DNA of 64,000 nt, from contig JAQGDQ010000157.1 of the NCBI GenBank assembly GCA_030141605.1, forward strand, positions 412,766 to 476,765, written 5' to 3'. Positions 36,541-52,760 of the stretch are shown here, one piece after another. The translations under genes and the position numbers were made by a program. The notes under the pieces were generated by a model. That model had not been told where the DNA came from and made no database searches. It saw only the letters and a list, made by a program, of their open reading frames with translations. Every line of letters begins with the position of its first letter. Position 1 is the stretch's first letter. Origin of the DNA: Tubiluchus corallicola. Lineage: Eukaryota > Priapulida > Priapulimorpha > Priapulimorphida > Tubiluchidae.

Positions 36541-37214
36541 CTAGTTCTTGCTCAGAAATACAGTGAGTATTTATATGCTACCCAGTTCATAGATGGGGTT
36601 GCTTGGTGACACAAGAGTCTCCAAAACGTCCTGCAAGATTCACTGTTGATTTTTTGTAACATTCGTAACTGGCATTTGTCGCTTGAGCTTCCATGAGTGT
36701 TTGCCTTAGAAAGACTGTGTATGAGAATGTATAGGGGCAGGAGGAGAGGAATGGGACTGCGAAGTAAATTTGATCAGTGAGAGATGTAAGAGGCAGTGCT
36801 TCAGTACTGCAGCACTGTAGTGGTTTGAACCTAGCTTGGAAACGACAGTCAAGCACTTCATGTTATCAGAGGTATTACAGATGTTGCTATTGCTTACATT
36901 ACTACAATTCAGCATAATAGCATAATTTACCAAAACTCTAATAATCACCAGCCCTCATTTGAATGTCCATCTTTGTCAAACATTTCACGATCCTACAGTG
37001 TTGCCATGGTTTTCTAATCATTGCAGCTTGTAAGATTGCAAGGTAGCGTGTGTGTTTTTAATAGTTGACTGTTTGTATTATAACTTGTAAACAGGATCCT
37101 GTACAAAATTCAGGTACAGTTTCATTCATCTCATTCTGTATAACTTGAATTTGCTTGGTCACAAATTCTTGAAGCAGTTTTTGTGTTTGAGCACATGTGT
37201 TTGTGAGATAAATT

Positions 37215-37634
37215 TCTCAATAAGCCTTTTACGCAGTTCCAGCAATTGATGATGATCGTGAAAAGGTCAACGGTTAAGTGTACCAGACAATGCATTTGTG
37301 TACACTTGACAACGCCTCGCAGCCCAAGCTATTGTAACACGTAGTAACAGTTTTAACAGCTAGTTAGAATATTACCTAGTGCATTTTTTCTTATTCCCAA
37401 GAAAGATCCTGTTAGTAAATCACTCTACACACAGACTAGTGCATAATTAAGTAAAGTCCATGTAAAACAACTGAAGTTACTGAACTGAGATGGCAGACGG
37501 CTTTGCTTTACACATATGTCACATGACAGTAGTAGTAAAGATGCATTGCTGTGGTACATGTTTAACGCTTAATGTCTTTGAGCTATAGCAACTGCGCATG
37601 CGCACTACGAAACTGTGAAAAGGCTTATTTGAGA
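37215..37634. mobile_element. 'GCCTTTTCACAGTT' TIR element, copy 2
   Basis: The best-bounded copy. Left end is tttctcaataagcctttt; right end is aaaaggcttatttgagaaa, an inverted repeat of about 18 bp. Internal sequence is as in the 1.8-kb copy. Confidence 0.75.
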
Positions 37635-37973
37635 AATCCCCATTTTTGAAATCTGTATGCCGACTGATACTCACTATCCATGAACCCATTTAGTTTTATT
37701 TGTTCAGTTATCAGTAAAAATTTAATTTCTATGCCATGTTACCTTCTATGCAAATATTCCTCTCCATAGATAAATCTTTGCAATGTCGTCTTTATCGCTT
37801 ATGTTCCTTAATCATTTTGTAAGTTCATACAGCAAAATTGCTAAAGACAATGATACATGTTTGTCTTGTCATGGACTGCCTTGTGTCAGGCTGCAAATAC
37901 AGGGTAGTACATAACCTTTCCCGGGGGGTGGGGGGTTACAACAACAACGAGTAACAGCACACATCAATTTATT

Positions 37974-38540
37974 ACAGTAAACTCTAACACCTCGGGATCG
38001 GAAAATTTATTCGAGTTACGCGAGGGTGTGAGTTAGACAATGTTCATAAGGAAACAAGATTCAGTCGCTCATCAATGTTGGACATACACTGCAGCCTGTG
38101 AAAATGACAAACTGAACCGTTAGTCAAATATCAAACAACAGTTTTTATGAATAATCAAAAATAAAATGACTGGTCCACCTATATTGTATTCTGAGAAGCA
38201 GGGTTAATAGATTCGGCAATAATATTGTGATCTACAATGAAACCACATTTGTTAACCCATGTTGTGTTAGAGTAATTCAAGAAATCTTAGCATTTTTGCT
38301 GAAACTAGCAGTTAAAATCGTAATGTGGTGCACACTTTTGCATAGGATTCCTCGCTTGGGGGTTGTTCGAGATAGGTGTTTTAATTTCAGTTAGATTCTT
38401 GTAAATTGTACTGGGAATTCAGTTTGAGTTATGCGATAATTTGAGTCACAGATTTCGAGTTATGTGACGGTTGGTAAACAGAAAAATGAAAGGAAAAATC
38501 TGTTCCATGAAAATTCGAGTTGTACGTAGTTTACTGTGTA
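37974..38540. mobile_element. Probable TIR element 'CAGTAAACTctaac'
   Basis: Left cagtaaactctaacacctcg and right cgagttgtacgtagtttactg form imperfect inverted ends of about 20 bp enclosing about 560 bp with repeated 'cgagtta' words. Another Tc1/mariner-like family; a single copy is seen here. Confidence 0.55.
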
Positions 38541-38572
38541 TATCAAAATATTGCCCAAACAATAGAACATCT

Positions 38573-38937
38573 ATCATGCCCTCAAAAATTTAGTATGAAA
38601 GCCTTGTGTGTCTCGCACAACCTGCAATCTTGAGGGGTATGATTCGAAGAGTGACTCGCAGAACTCAAGGTCTTCCATCACATTGTGCAGTTATCTCTCA
38701 AGCTTGTCTGTTGGTCACTGGTCAATGACATGGTTTTTGTTATCTTAGCACTATTCTGTCCTTCAGCATAACTACAAAGTATTTAGCATGGTTGAGGTTT
38801 ACTGAGTTTCCAGCTTTTCAGTTCAATTGAAAAATTTAATTCTTGAGTTTTCGGGCTGCTGCTGCTATCATACCCCTCAAGATTGCAGGCTGTGTGAGAT
38901 CTACGAGGCTTTCATACTAAGTATTGAAGGCATGCTG
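38573..38937. repeat. Foldback element with inverted arms of about 65 bp
   Basis: Left arm 38575-38643 (agtatgaaagccttgtg, cctgcaatcttgaggggtat) is mirrored by right arm 38868-38934 (atacccctcaagattgcagg, ctttcatact). About 225 bp of loop separates them. The arms extend over almost the whole termini, typical of a foldback MITE. Confidence 0.88.
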
Positions 38938-38944
38938 TTACATT

Positions 38945-39078
38945 TTTAGAGGCTGAAGCTGAGTCAGTTGCTACTACATCAGCTGACTCACACAGTAAAT
39001 CAGCTAGCTCAGCTGAGGTTGACTGAAAATTCAGCTGAGTTGTCTTAAAGAAAAAAATCAGCTAAGTCAGCTAAAACT
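38945..39078. repeat. AGCTGA-rich degenerate short repeat
   Basis: Repeated cagctga, tcagctag and ctgagtcag words over about 130 bp, adjoining the foldback element. Confidence 0.6.
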
Positions 39079-40793
39079 AGAAATTTTTGTTAACTAAATA
39101 AATGATAAATTGTTTGTTAACTGTTAAATTATGGAGACAAATTTTTTAAATAGTTGGTGTTGCTTCTACACAGAAAAAAGCTGATGTACAAATTCAAATA
39201 ATGCATTAGAGATCAATTTTTTATTATTATAAAAATAGATTTATTGCAAATATAATTTAAATACAACTCTTGTCGAGGCTTATCTTGATTACCGACGAAT
39301 CAATACCAAAACACCAAAATAATGCCAGATGTGTGATTATGCTGGCTATTTGTGTATTTAATTTTGAGTTGACCAGCTTTCTCGTTCAGAAATTTCTAAA
39401 GTTTAGTATCTCTGCCAACACATGCACAATCTGACTGCGAATCCGCAATGCATTTGCCATGTTTCAGCCAGTGATTTGCAGTGTCATGTGATTATCGCAA
39501 GAGCGAAAATCTTCACAGCCGGCAAAAATGTCGGCTAGCTCGACTCCCATCACTGAGTGGCTGACGCGACTGAAGCTGGGTTTCTTATCGGCTGGGTCAA
39601 CTGTGGAAACAAACACTGGAGTTCAGCTAAAATGGAACAGCTACGGGCTCTATACATTATGTTGCTTCAGTAATTTTTGATGCAATAAATTGTTCTGTAA
39701 TATTACTCGTTGTTTATGTACCCATCCGAGCAAAAACTTTTATACAGGCCACCCTGTATGTAAGAATTCAAGTTAAACGTGAAGGGTCTTGTTGCGTGTC
39801 GCTGCTGTGATTGTAATAATTATGTCAATTTAATTTTATTCTTTGTCTGTTATGTATGATTTAACATTTCTTAAGATTTGTGATTGTCTGCCTCATCTCC
39901 CATTTTGCAGGTTTTGGTTTTCTATACAGTTTATTAAGTATCATGCAGTAACTGTGTAAGCTAGTATGTTTGTACTTTTCTGTGTGTGCATAGGGCAGAC
40001 TAGTGCATCAACTCAGAGATTCAGTTTATTTTACCAGGTTGTTGGTTTAATGTGTTCACTTGCTTGTTTTATTATTGTGACTTATTTACAGTATGTCATG
40101 TTTCATGCGAGAGAGACCAAATTTTAGAGTAGTTATGTGTTTGGTCTCTCTGCATTGGCTGCATTTATGTGAAACGTTACAACTCTATGTTTGCATGCAA
40201 CAAAGTAACATGTATTGTAAGGTATATGGTTCTGGGAAAATAATCAGCAACCTCCAAAGTTTAAGTATATCACACCGATGGGGTTTTTTGGCATTGATAG
40301 AAATTATGTAGACCGGAGAGACAGTCATTGGGAGACCGTTCCACCGCATTGTTGGTTAGAGGTGTCGGTGAGATATATTACAATGTATGAAAATACATTC
40401 CACTTTATGCATATTTAGTCAGGTAAGCTATTTGTAAGTTGTTTTTGTAAGTTTTACAAGCATTACAGAATTACTTTCGTAAAATTTGTATAACATGAAC
40501 CGCATTAAAAAGTTATATTTAATGTAAATGTAACAAAATGAAGTCTGCTGAACAGAACTTTTCAGTGAAAATTCTTTGCACTATTTCTGCTATTGTTTGG
40601 GTGCTTTTAACTATTTTTTTGTATGAAATGCAAATGATCTCGCATTGTATGAGCTAATTGTTACCTTCAGTGATTTTTACAATAAATTATTGATATTGCT
40701 GTTCTGAGATGTTTGGAATAACTCAGTGTGATGTTTGGCCACTTGTTTTGTTCAGCCATTGTGTAACATGTATGTATGTGATGACTGTACATT

Positions 40794-41327
40794 CAGTGAT
40801 GGCTCATGTACAGGCACTGTGGAACTACAGCACCCCTATTTTCACTCGAAATTATCGATAATATTCAATATGAGTCTTTTTCTTTAATTCTTTTTTTGTA
40901 CTTATAAATCCTTGTACGGAACCGGAGCACGTGACAGAACTGTGCGCTTCACAGTTCCAGCGACGCTGTGTTTGAGTGTTGTGCGCATGTGGCCATGCGC
41001 ACATGTCCGAGATAAGAAGCTGCATGCTAGGTAGAGGGAGCACTGTCACTCACGCAGTGCTGACCTCTTTGGCAAGTAGTGTTTCTTTTTGATTCAGCGT
41101 GTTGTGTTCAAAAACTGTGTACCGTATTCTTGAATGTGATAAAGTGTAAAATTAGATGATTAACTTGCTTCCAGGTATTCTCTTTATTTCATTTTAATCA
41201 CGGCCTCCTTGCATCCCCAGGAAATAAGTTCTGTGACTGTGATTGTTTCACTTTACACAATATTAAAAGAATGGTAAAAAAATTCTGACGCAGCACCCCA
41301 ATTAATCTTAGCTATGGGCCACCACTG
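40794..41327 (+). mobile_element. hAT-type MITE, copy 4 (intergenic)
   Basis: Left cagtgatggctcatgtac, right ggccaccactg. Flanking words tgtacatt and tttgcatt agree at 6 of 8 positions, a decayed target duplication. Confidence 0.85.
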
Positions 41328-43116
41328 TTTGCATTTACAAAAGATGTGCACTTATTGCTTTTTCAATGGTAATAATGTTTAGTACTTAATGCAGACTTTA
41401 GCACGTCACTGTTATCATTTGTACAGTGTCATATAGCGTATGCATTTCTAGTCTAACGATTTGTATCTAGTATTTACAATGTAATTTACCATTTTTATAA
41501 AACAATGTTTACATTGTCTGAGATTTATTATGGTTTTTGCTGATTCCTATCGATTTGGTGATTCCACTGCCTCATAAACCGTGTTGTTTGCTCTCATTAA
41601 CCCAGCAATTAGGCCTTTAAAATCAAGTACTGAGTGTATTTATGTTTGTGGTTCAGTGGCAGTTGCTGGTCAGAATAATAATTTAATTTTGTAAAACAGT
41701 ATGGCACTCTGTCAGCCATTTTCAGTATTTCAGTGAGTGTCTCTATGGCATTTAAACTCATATGACGTCAACACCACACAAAAACAACAAAAAAAGACAA
41801 CTGCAAATCATACAATCTACAACAGTGCACACATACAAAATGACCACCAAAGCAAAAGGGTAATCAGGTGGGCACCGGAAAAGATTCAGATTTCGGTCCC
41901 TACTCACTATCTTCAAACTCTTCCTGTGGGGACCCTGTCACATTGACTGCCCAACCTTAGATGTTAAAGTGATAACTACAGATGTAACACACAACATAAA
42001 CCAACTGCTACAATGACAAAAAGAGAAGGGGCTCCTACTACATGACCACAAAGCGACAAAGGGCTAGACAAGTTTCTCATCACCAAAATCACATAACAGC
42101 GTCTAGTTTTTTGCTGGATTTACCTATTTTGAGGGCAGATTTCTTTTTTTTAGAATTCTACCTGCCCATTGTCTACAATAGACATAATGGTCATGATGTT
42201 GATGATACTGAGTGGTTATTCAACTTAGATGATTCTGCTGGCAGTGGAACTAGCTCATTTTCAAGGATATTTCCCTAAGATGAAGCAACTGAATTGGCAC
42301 TTCAATTTGGCAGATGATTAGAACCGTGTTGCTGGAAGGATTGATGAATTCATGGGTGGATCAAGGATTTTTAGAAAGGGGGCGCCGGAATGTTCGGTAT
42401 ACCACTGCAGAGCGGGCGAAAGGTGGGAGCCAGAGAAGGGGTCTAGCGGTTTTCCTTGGGACAGTTTTCCAGCAATCTGAGCACATCTAAATCCAAAATA
42501 AGCAGGACCATAACACCAATCATTCCTTCACCCCCGCACATGGTGTATATGGACTGTGCGCCCCACCGTGGATCTGCCTATGTACTTGTCATCTTTTAGA
42601 CAAATTCAGTAATCAGTATTGCCAAGGTGTATTAGTTAACACAACTTCTACATGTTACCGAGGTGCTGTGTGTGTTTCTGTCTGGCATAGGACTGTGGGG
42701 TATTGTGCATCTGTATGGCAGAGTATTGTAAGGTACAACAGTGGCATATTCCTCAGCCGCCAATGCATTTCCTGGATTTCAAAGATTACTTGTTGGTGAA
42801 TTTTGCCATAATGGATCGCTAGGTGTAATCATAGACAGACAGATTTAAATGCTGGAAAGATTCAAGCTTATGTCAATTTAATTTTTAAGATGCCATCTCT
42901 AAATCGAGTACAGTAATTTTACGGTTTTATGTGTGATGTTGATGACAGTGCTGATGGTTGATGATGGTGACAACAACGTCAATCCGAACGGGTTAAGCTA
43001 GGAATTTAATTTTTAAAATTTAAATTTATTTTAAACAAGAAAACGCAAAGAGCTGGTACAATAATCACAATCAATTAAATCAGCACGGATGACTAGGAAC
43101 AGCTAAGGATAGTTAA

Positions 43117-43666
43117 AGGAAAACCGGACGATTGATTAGACTCAATCTCATTTTAATTCACTGTCCAAAAAATAAAAAATATTTTCTTGGCTATAAAGGT
43201 TAGAAAATTGTCTCTAATATCTGAATAAAAAAATGCATCTTGCAAAATTCATTAACAGCAACCAAACAAAACTATCGCTTACGTCACAAACTAAACACAG
43301 TTTGTGCAATGGTAGGCATCTTCCTTGTGCGTCAAGCGTAAGCAAAGACTGGTACAAGATGCTGACGTGATATCACGAAAATGAGCTCTGTGTCACACTG
43401 ACATCACAGACGAACACTGCAGTCATGATCATTCTTATCATGTGACAAAAAGAGGCTATTGCCAGTCTTAGTGGATTCGCTGAGCCACACGTAAGCCATT
43501 GCCAGTCTTAGTGGAATCGCTGAGCCGCACGTAGCTTTGAAAGTTTAATGAAATTTAACTATCCGAGGTCATTATTATTTAATAAAAGCTTTAATTTAAA
43601 AAAGTTTTCAATATTTTAGAGCATACTTTTTTTGAACTAATGTCTACACAATCGTCCGGTTTTCTT
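43117..43666. mobile_element. Second TTAA-flanked MITE family with long perfect ends
   Basis: TTAA at 43113-43116 and 43667-43670 encloses 550 bp. Ends are aggaaaaccggacgattg and its inverted copy caatcgtccggttttct. Contains a short internal tandem duplication of about 43 bp (attgccagtcttagtgga). Confidence 0.85.
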
Positions 43667-44194
43667 TTAACAAAAAAAACATCAACACTCAAAAGTTAAT
43701 ACTGACACATTGTAGGTTTTCATCACTGGTGTATTATATACAAGAATAATCACTCGCCAGCAACTTGTAAAAATATAGTCTTATTCTGTTACCACCTTAA
43801 TGTTAACTGTCGCGACACATATAAACGATTCAAAGTACAAACTATAGTAGTAATCAGGAATGCAGCATGAATGAGAAATTAGCACAACAGATGGCATAGG
43901 TGATCCACAGTGAAAATTTGTTACCAATAAACAAAACATTTCAGTTGAATAGGCACAATGACAACATTTGGTATAAAACGAAGAGGACAGTTCATTTAGA
44001 AAGCGTTGTCGTTTCACACCTGTTAGTGCAAGTCACGGCAAATATTCGAAGTGGTGCTTTTCAGCGTAAATTCTTCAATCGTCTTCAGCTAATTTATTGT
44101 TTTAATCTGGTAATGAGCTCTCTGTTAAAAATATCACTATCACTACTGCTGTAACCCATACCTGCTAGGCTATAGCTAAAATTGGTAAAAACAC

Positions 44195-44622
44195 TACACT
44201 CGTATCTCGGGAGCCCAGGTCTCGCTTTTACGGATATCGGAAAAATCGGACAAAATCTGGAACATTAAAAAGTCCCACATACTACGGATACAGTCCGTTG
44301 TCTCCCGAGTTGACCACTAGCTGGCGGGCCATCACTTTGTTTACATCGTTACATCAGTGTAACCATGTGTATATCTCTATATATAAAAATATAGTCAATT
44401 AGGCAGAGTTGTTCGAGTCAACTGCCGACAGTTTTTACATACTTTTGCACAGGAACAGAAGACCCGTACCAGAAGTTTTTGAAACAATAGGTGATTGATT
44501 CTACATTACTGTGAGTCTAGTACACAGCGTGTACTGTATTTATAAGCTTAGTATTGGTAAACACGGACAATCGGCAAATTCGGACCAACGTCTCTGCAAC
44601 AAACCGAGATATGCGTGTACTA
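44195..44622. mobile_element. 'CACTCGTATCTCGGTTTGC' MITE, copy D
   Basis: Left cactcgtatctcggg, right caaaccgagatatgcgtgta. Internal sequence is as in copies A-B (ttgtttacatcgttacatca). Intergenic between the DUF1647 gene and LZIC. Confidence 0.75.
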
Positions 44623-44794
44623 CTGTAATGTGTTTACTGCGAATGCTTGTCTCTCGCCGTGACGATAGCAGAAACGGAGATCTCGTGAACTAACAAACTC
44701 TAAACTGGAGTAGTGTTTTCACTACCTCCAGGTCATCAATTACTGGTGTTCTCATCTCGTAAATTTTGCAGAAAACTGGATCCACTGTTGAACT

Positions 44795-45270
44795 ATAGCT
44801 CAAAATAATCTACACTTTAAAATCTAGAAAGGAAACTATTTTTTGAAAAAATGACTTACGTGAAAGAATTATTATCACACAAAAGTAGTTTCATTGCATA
44901 CAAACAGGTGCTGTGCCTTTCATTTCAGAGGTGTTCGTTTGTGATGCAATACACATGTTCGAGAACTCATGCGTTAGCACAGCAGTAAGTTTGAAATTTG
45001 AGTTTTTATCTTAAAAATTTCTGTGTTTTTGCATTTTGCAATAAATGTTACACAGTAAGACTGTACTTCAATTTCCATGTTCATGGAATGTTTGAGATGT
45101 TTAAAATTGTGTTCGTTTGTGACCTCATCACTAGCTGGGCTCCCCTGCCGTTAATTAAGTTTTTAACCTATTATTTAATTAAACACTTTGGATTTTTACA
45201 GGTATTAAAATGTACACTTTTTACTGTACATCAAAATGGGGCGCGGGATATGAAAAATCGTCGTTTTTTT
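44795..45270. mobile_element. TTAA-type MITE family, diverged copy 5
   Basis: Internal similarity to copies 2 and 3 (acgtgaaagaattattatcac, agcacagcagtaa, gacctcatcactag). Ends are decayed. Confidence 0.6.
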
Positions 45271-45682
45271 GCTTTAAGATGAGAAAAGTGATTAATTTAT
45301 CGAACAATAACACAACGAGTTTTTTCATGAACAACCCTCTCGGAAAATCTACACTATACTCAGCTAATGCTCTACGTATGCTTGCGATTTTCGAAACAAC
45401 ACTTCTGCATAGTTCTGAGTTTACTTTTCAAACGTAATTCACATTTGAAAGTTTTTAATGAAACTCATTTCATCGGAAGCAGTGATATCACAATCTATCC
45501 AACATGTGATGCAGTCTTTACATGTGAACCAGCCATTTTTAGAATATCTTCACCTGAAATGGTAAACACACCATTGATTAGATTTCAAAGTATCAAGCAA
45601 AGTTGAATTTAGTTCTCGTTTTCTGCATGAAGGAATTAAACTGGTAATGGCAACAGTGCTTTCACTGTCCATATATTATATA

Positions 45683-46259
45683 CAGTAAGTCCTCACTTAA
45701 CGACGTTAATGCATTCCAGCAAAATGCGACGTTAAGCAAAACGTCCTTAAAGAAAACGAAAAGTTCTATAGGAAGCAATGTAAACGAATTGAGATACATT
45801 CCAGAATCAGAAATCAATGCATCAATCCTGCTTGAATCAAATAAATTAAACTTTTTATGAGTTTTATTCATATTTCTACTGAGTAATTTCTTTTTGTGTA
45901 CTTGAAACCACCTATCTTTCTTACCAGTATCTACCTAGACTTGCTAGCGATTTCTCCTCCCGTTTAAACACTGCGTGTTAACCACTACGTAGTGAAAGCC
46001 AAGCTCTGCATGGAGCGACCTTTAGACAATTTCATGTACAGTGCATTTGGGTTGCTAATATGTTTTTAGGACAGAATAATGCAATATGTACAATTTCAAT
46101 GCATCAAATTAGGTAAAAAGAGTTGTTGATAAAACAAAAAATAGCTGTGAGCAAATCGTCATTAAAATGAAACAATGCATCGTTAAGTGAGAAAAAGGTG
46201 TCAATTGTTCAGCGTCATTAAAACAAAACAACGGGAAATCGTTAAGGGAGGATTTACTG
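45683..46259. mobile_element. Tigger-like MITE 'CAGTAAGTCCTTGCTTAACG', copy 2
   Basis: Left cagtaagtcctcacttaacg, right gttaagggaggatttactg. Internal similarity to the 31.3-kb copy includes gacgttaatgcattccagc. Left flank is TA; right flank has decayed. Confidence 0.8.
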
Positions 46260-47014
46260 TTATGAGAATACAGAATTATCTCAATGCCATGATTAAGCCA
46301 TTCAGGTATTTTGGTAAGGAACTGCAGTACAAGAAGCAAATAAAGGATGGAAAATAGCTTTTTGACTATGAAAGTTGAGGTGCGCGAATACGGGTTTTAA
46401 ATGGATAAATGACTGCCTCTGGGCAACTAATACTGTCCAGTGTCGCGATTTCAAACACTTGCCGAAGCCGCATTCATGGGTTGTTTTGACCTTGCAAAGG
46501 TAATATGGCATGCCCCATCTTAACCTTGTATTATACTTATTCTTAGATATAATGAATATCGAATGTTATGAAAGCCTTCTGTCAAACTAAGTCATTGGTA
46601 ATGTTTACACTGTGTCATAGAGAACACTCACATTACCACCATTCAGACAGCTTAATTATAGATTATTGATTAGTTTATAAAAGATGATTGCACTGCTTAA
46701 TATTGTTTGTTTGATTTCACTGTTGTTTTGTGTACATAAATATGTAAAATATATATGTTAGTATTACAATTAATCTTTTCTCTTTTTTTGACAGTTATTA
46801 AACACAAGTACAGTGGTTTACCTATAAATACGTACTCTTTTTATTTAAGCATTTTTGCTTCTCATTACTAAAGAAAGGGTAATTTAGGAATCTTGGACTT
46901 TCAGCGCTTCTCCCCCTTCCAATTTTTTTCAAATTTCCGCTTTTTCTTTACACTGGTTGATATAAGAAGAACATTTGTGAAAATAGCAAAATATTTGCGA
47001 CGAAAGTTGCAGTC

Positions 47015-47200
47015 TTTAATTAGATTATAACTGTGAAGGCCAGAATGTTCATAAACCATTGCAGTTCATTTCACGATTACTACCCTTACGGGTAAAGAGT
47101 TGAAGAAAAAAGAAGACATAGAAAAATTGTCAACCAGTCCAGGGGATTAGTACTCTTATGCTCTGCCAACTGAGCTGTCACTCCAACACGACAGAGAGGC
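47015..47200 (-). mobile_element. SINE of a second tRNA-derived family (minus)
   Basis: The minus strand begins ggagtgacagctcagttggc, an A-box/D-arm-like head. It continues gactggttgacaattttt and a tail with tttacccgtaagggtag and gaacattctggccttcacag. The tail matches the SINE pieces at 52.3-52.75 kb. The B box is degraded. Confidence 0.75.
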
Positions 47201-47332
47201 CTGAGATGTCCTCCTTGTAGCATACAGTCCAACCTGCTGTTTATGTGCTACATCTAAGTGTCGTTCAAACTTTGATAGTGTACCGCAAATTACCAAAAGT
47301 TTAACTAATGTCATTAACATAATCTGCTTTCA

Positions 47333-51236
<3,904 letters not shown>

Positions 51237-51512
51237 TCAGGCACACAACAATTCATGTCTAAAAGAAGTCCAAGAATGGTTCCTTATCTTGTATGCCCTG
51301 AAGAAAGATTACCATGAGTGCAAATATGTAGTAATCATTGTTTACAAATATGCAACAAACACAAAAACAAACGGATAACTGAGAAACTAATGATAAAAAA
51401 CTAGCGAAACAATAGTTAACTGGTTTTCTGTAGAAAGTAACTGTGAAGCTATTGCACATTTCTTTTATTATTTATTGTACATAAGCTTTGTTATACTGTT
51501 ACACTGCCATGA

Positions 51513-52260
51513 TTAAGGGTTAATCATAGAAACACCATATTTTTCCACAAAATTATTGTCGATTAAGGATTTAAACTTTACTATGGTTGCTTCAACAATC
51601 ACCATGGCAGGCAGATTATTCCATTCATTCATTACACTCACAGTAAATGAATATTTACGAATGTCAAGACGTGACTGCTCTTTGAACAGTTTTAAACTAT
51701 GTCCTCTAGTTTTAGAATCAACAACTAAATTAAGGAATAGTCCAGGCAAAACGTTTTCTTTTCTAATTAGTATTTTATAAACCTAAATAAAATTTTCATG
51801 GTGTCTTCATAATTCAAGAGTGGTCAAACTGCAATACTTCAATCTATTTAAATATGTCAAATTTTTACAACCGAATATTATTCCTGTAGCACGCATTTGT
51901 ACACCTTCGATAAGCAGTACATCTTTCTGATACTGGGGATTCCAAAGCTGCACACAGTATTCTAGATGAGGTCTAACCAAACCAATGTATAATTTCAATA
52001 TAATCTCTTTATTTCTAAAAAGGTTATTTCTTTAACATCCCCAATATTTTGTTTGCTTTTTTAACAGAGGATGCACATTGCTAGGAAAACTTTAAGTTTG
52101 ATATTATTATCACATCAAGATCATTTTTACTATTTGCACTTTGAAGAGTTGATCCATTCATAACTTAATCACTTTTAAGATTTCCAAAACCGTACTGCAT
52201 TACCTCACATTTATCAACATTAAATAACATTACCAATCATTATTCCACCTGCATAGTTGT
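51513..52260 (-). mobile_element. LINE remnant, 3' end of reverse transcriptase, disrupted
   Basis: Minus-strand pieces in order: a KxxCEVMQYG-like segment, DLDVIIISNLKFS, SSVKKANKILGMLKK, then YIGLVRPHLEYCVQLWNPQY, and TRGHSLKLFKEQSRLDIRKY with VMNEWNNLP. That is the canonical order of a CR1/L2-like LINE from the palm-thumb region to the C-terminus. Stops and frame changes show it is dead; the 5' part is absent. Confidence 0.88.
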
Positions 52261-52312
52261 TCAGTATCATGCGGTAAAGCACTAAGCACTTGAAGGAAAA
52301 AACTAGTTTTTT

Positions 52313-52378
52313 GTTAATTAGATTATGACTGTGAATGCCAGAATGTTCATAAACCATTTGCGGTTTATTTCACCTCAA
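52313..52378 (-). mobile_element. SINE 3' tail fragment (minus)
   Basis: Same tail as the 47.0-kb SINE (ttagattatgactgtgaatg, cagaatgttcataaacca). It directly abuts a hAT MITE fragment. Confidence 0.75.
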
Positions 52379-52385
52379 AATAAAC

Positions 52386-52452
52386 CACCCCCTATTTTCA
52401 CTCAATATTGTCAATAATATTCAATACAATACGTCTTTTCTCTTTAGTTCTG
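52386..52452 (+). mobile_element. Fragment of hAT-type MITE nearly identical to copy 5
   Basis: About 65 bp from the left part of the element (ccccctattttcactcaata to ctttagttct), differing from copy 5 at about one position. It is flanked by oppositely oriented SINE tails. Confidence 0.8.
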
Positions 52453-52461
52453 GAATAGTAT

Positions 52462-52500
52462 GGAAACATTCTGGCATTCACAGTCATAATCTAATTAATG
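52462..52500 (+). mobile_element. SINE 3' tail fragment (plus), inverted to the previous one
   Basis: acattctggcattcacagtc followed by ataatctaattaa is the inverted copy of 52313-52350. Confidence 0.7.
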
Positions 52501-52559
52501 ATATCGTTAATTACCAGCTAATCTGAAAAATTTGAAGCACAATAAGTATCCTCCTGTTA

Positions 52560-52760
52560 TGGGTACAGGTAGTGCAGTTGGTTTTTGAGCTACAAGGATG
52601 AAATCTCGGGCCAGCTCTGTCATGTCTCGAGTTCAAGTCCTGGCTGGTTAACAATTTTTCAGTGTAAGGAGTCTTTCTTTAACTCATTACCCACAACGGG
52701 TAATAATAGTTGAAGTTAACCACAATGGCTTAGGAACATCCAGACACGGTTATATGTCAG
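52560..52760 (+). mobile_element. SINE, second family, with A and B boxes
   Basis: A-box-like tagtgcagttgg (about 52570) and B box agttcaagtc (52631-52640), then ggctggttaacaattttt and attacccacaacgggtaat, the same body as the 47.0-kb SINE. The 3' end is incomplete. Confidence 0.75.

Larger units (their letters stand above)
36541..47332. other. Gene-poor interval between the DUF1647 gene and LZIC
   Basis: About 10.8 kb occupied by the MITEs listed separately, a foldback element, AGCTGA-rich sequence and otherwise unclassified AT-rich DNA, including the DUF1647 gene 3' UTR. A short hAT-like fragment may lie near 42353-42583 (gggtggatcaaggattttt on the left, gtggatctgcc on the right). No open frame here shows a recognisable domain. 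Confidence 0.5.

Noticed and set aside
42042-42278. 78-codon frame in the gene-poor interval
   Set aside because: No family resemblance, no neighbouring exon with a matching phase, composition like surrounding noncoding DNA.
47140-47200. tRNA gene on the minus strand (agctcagttggcagagc)
   Set aside because: Only the D-arm half is tRNA-like; the T arm is missing and the rest is a SINE shared with 52.6 kb.
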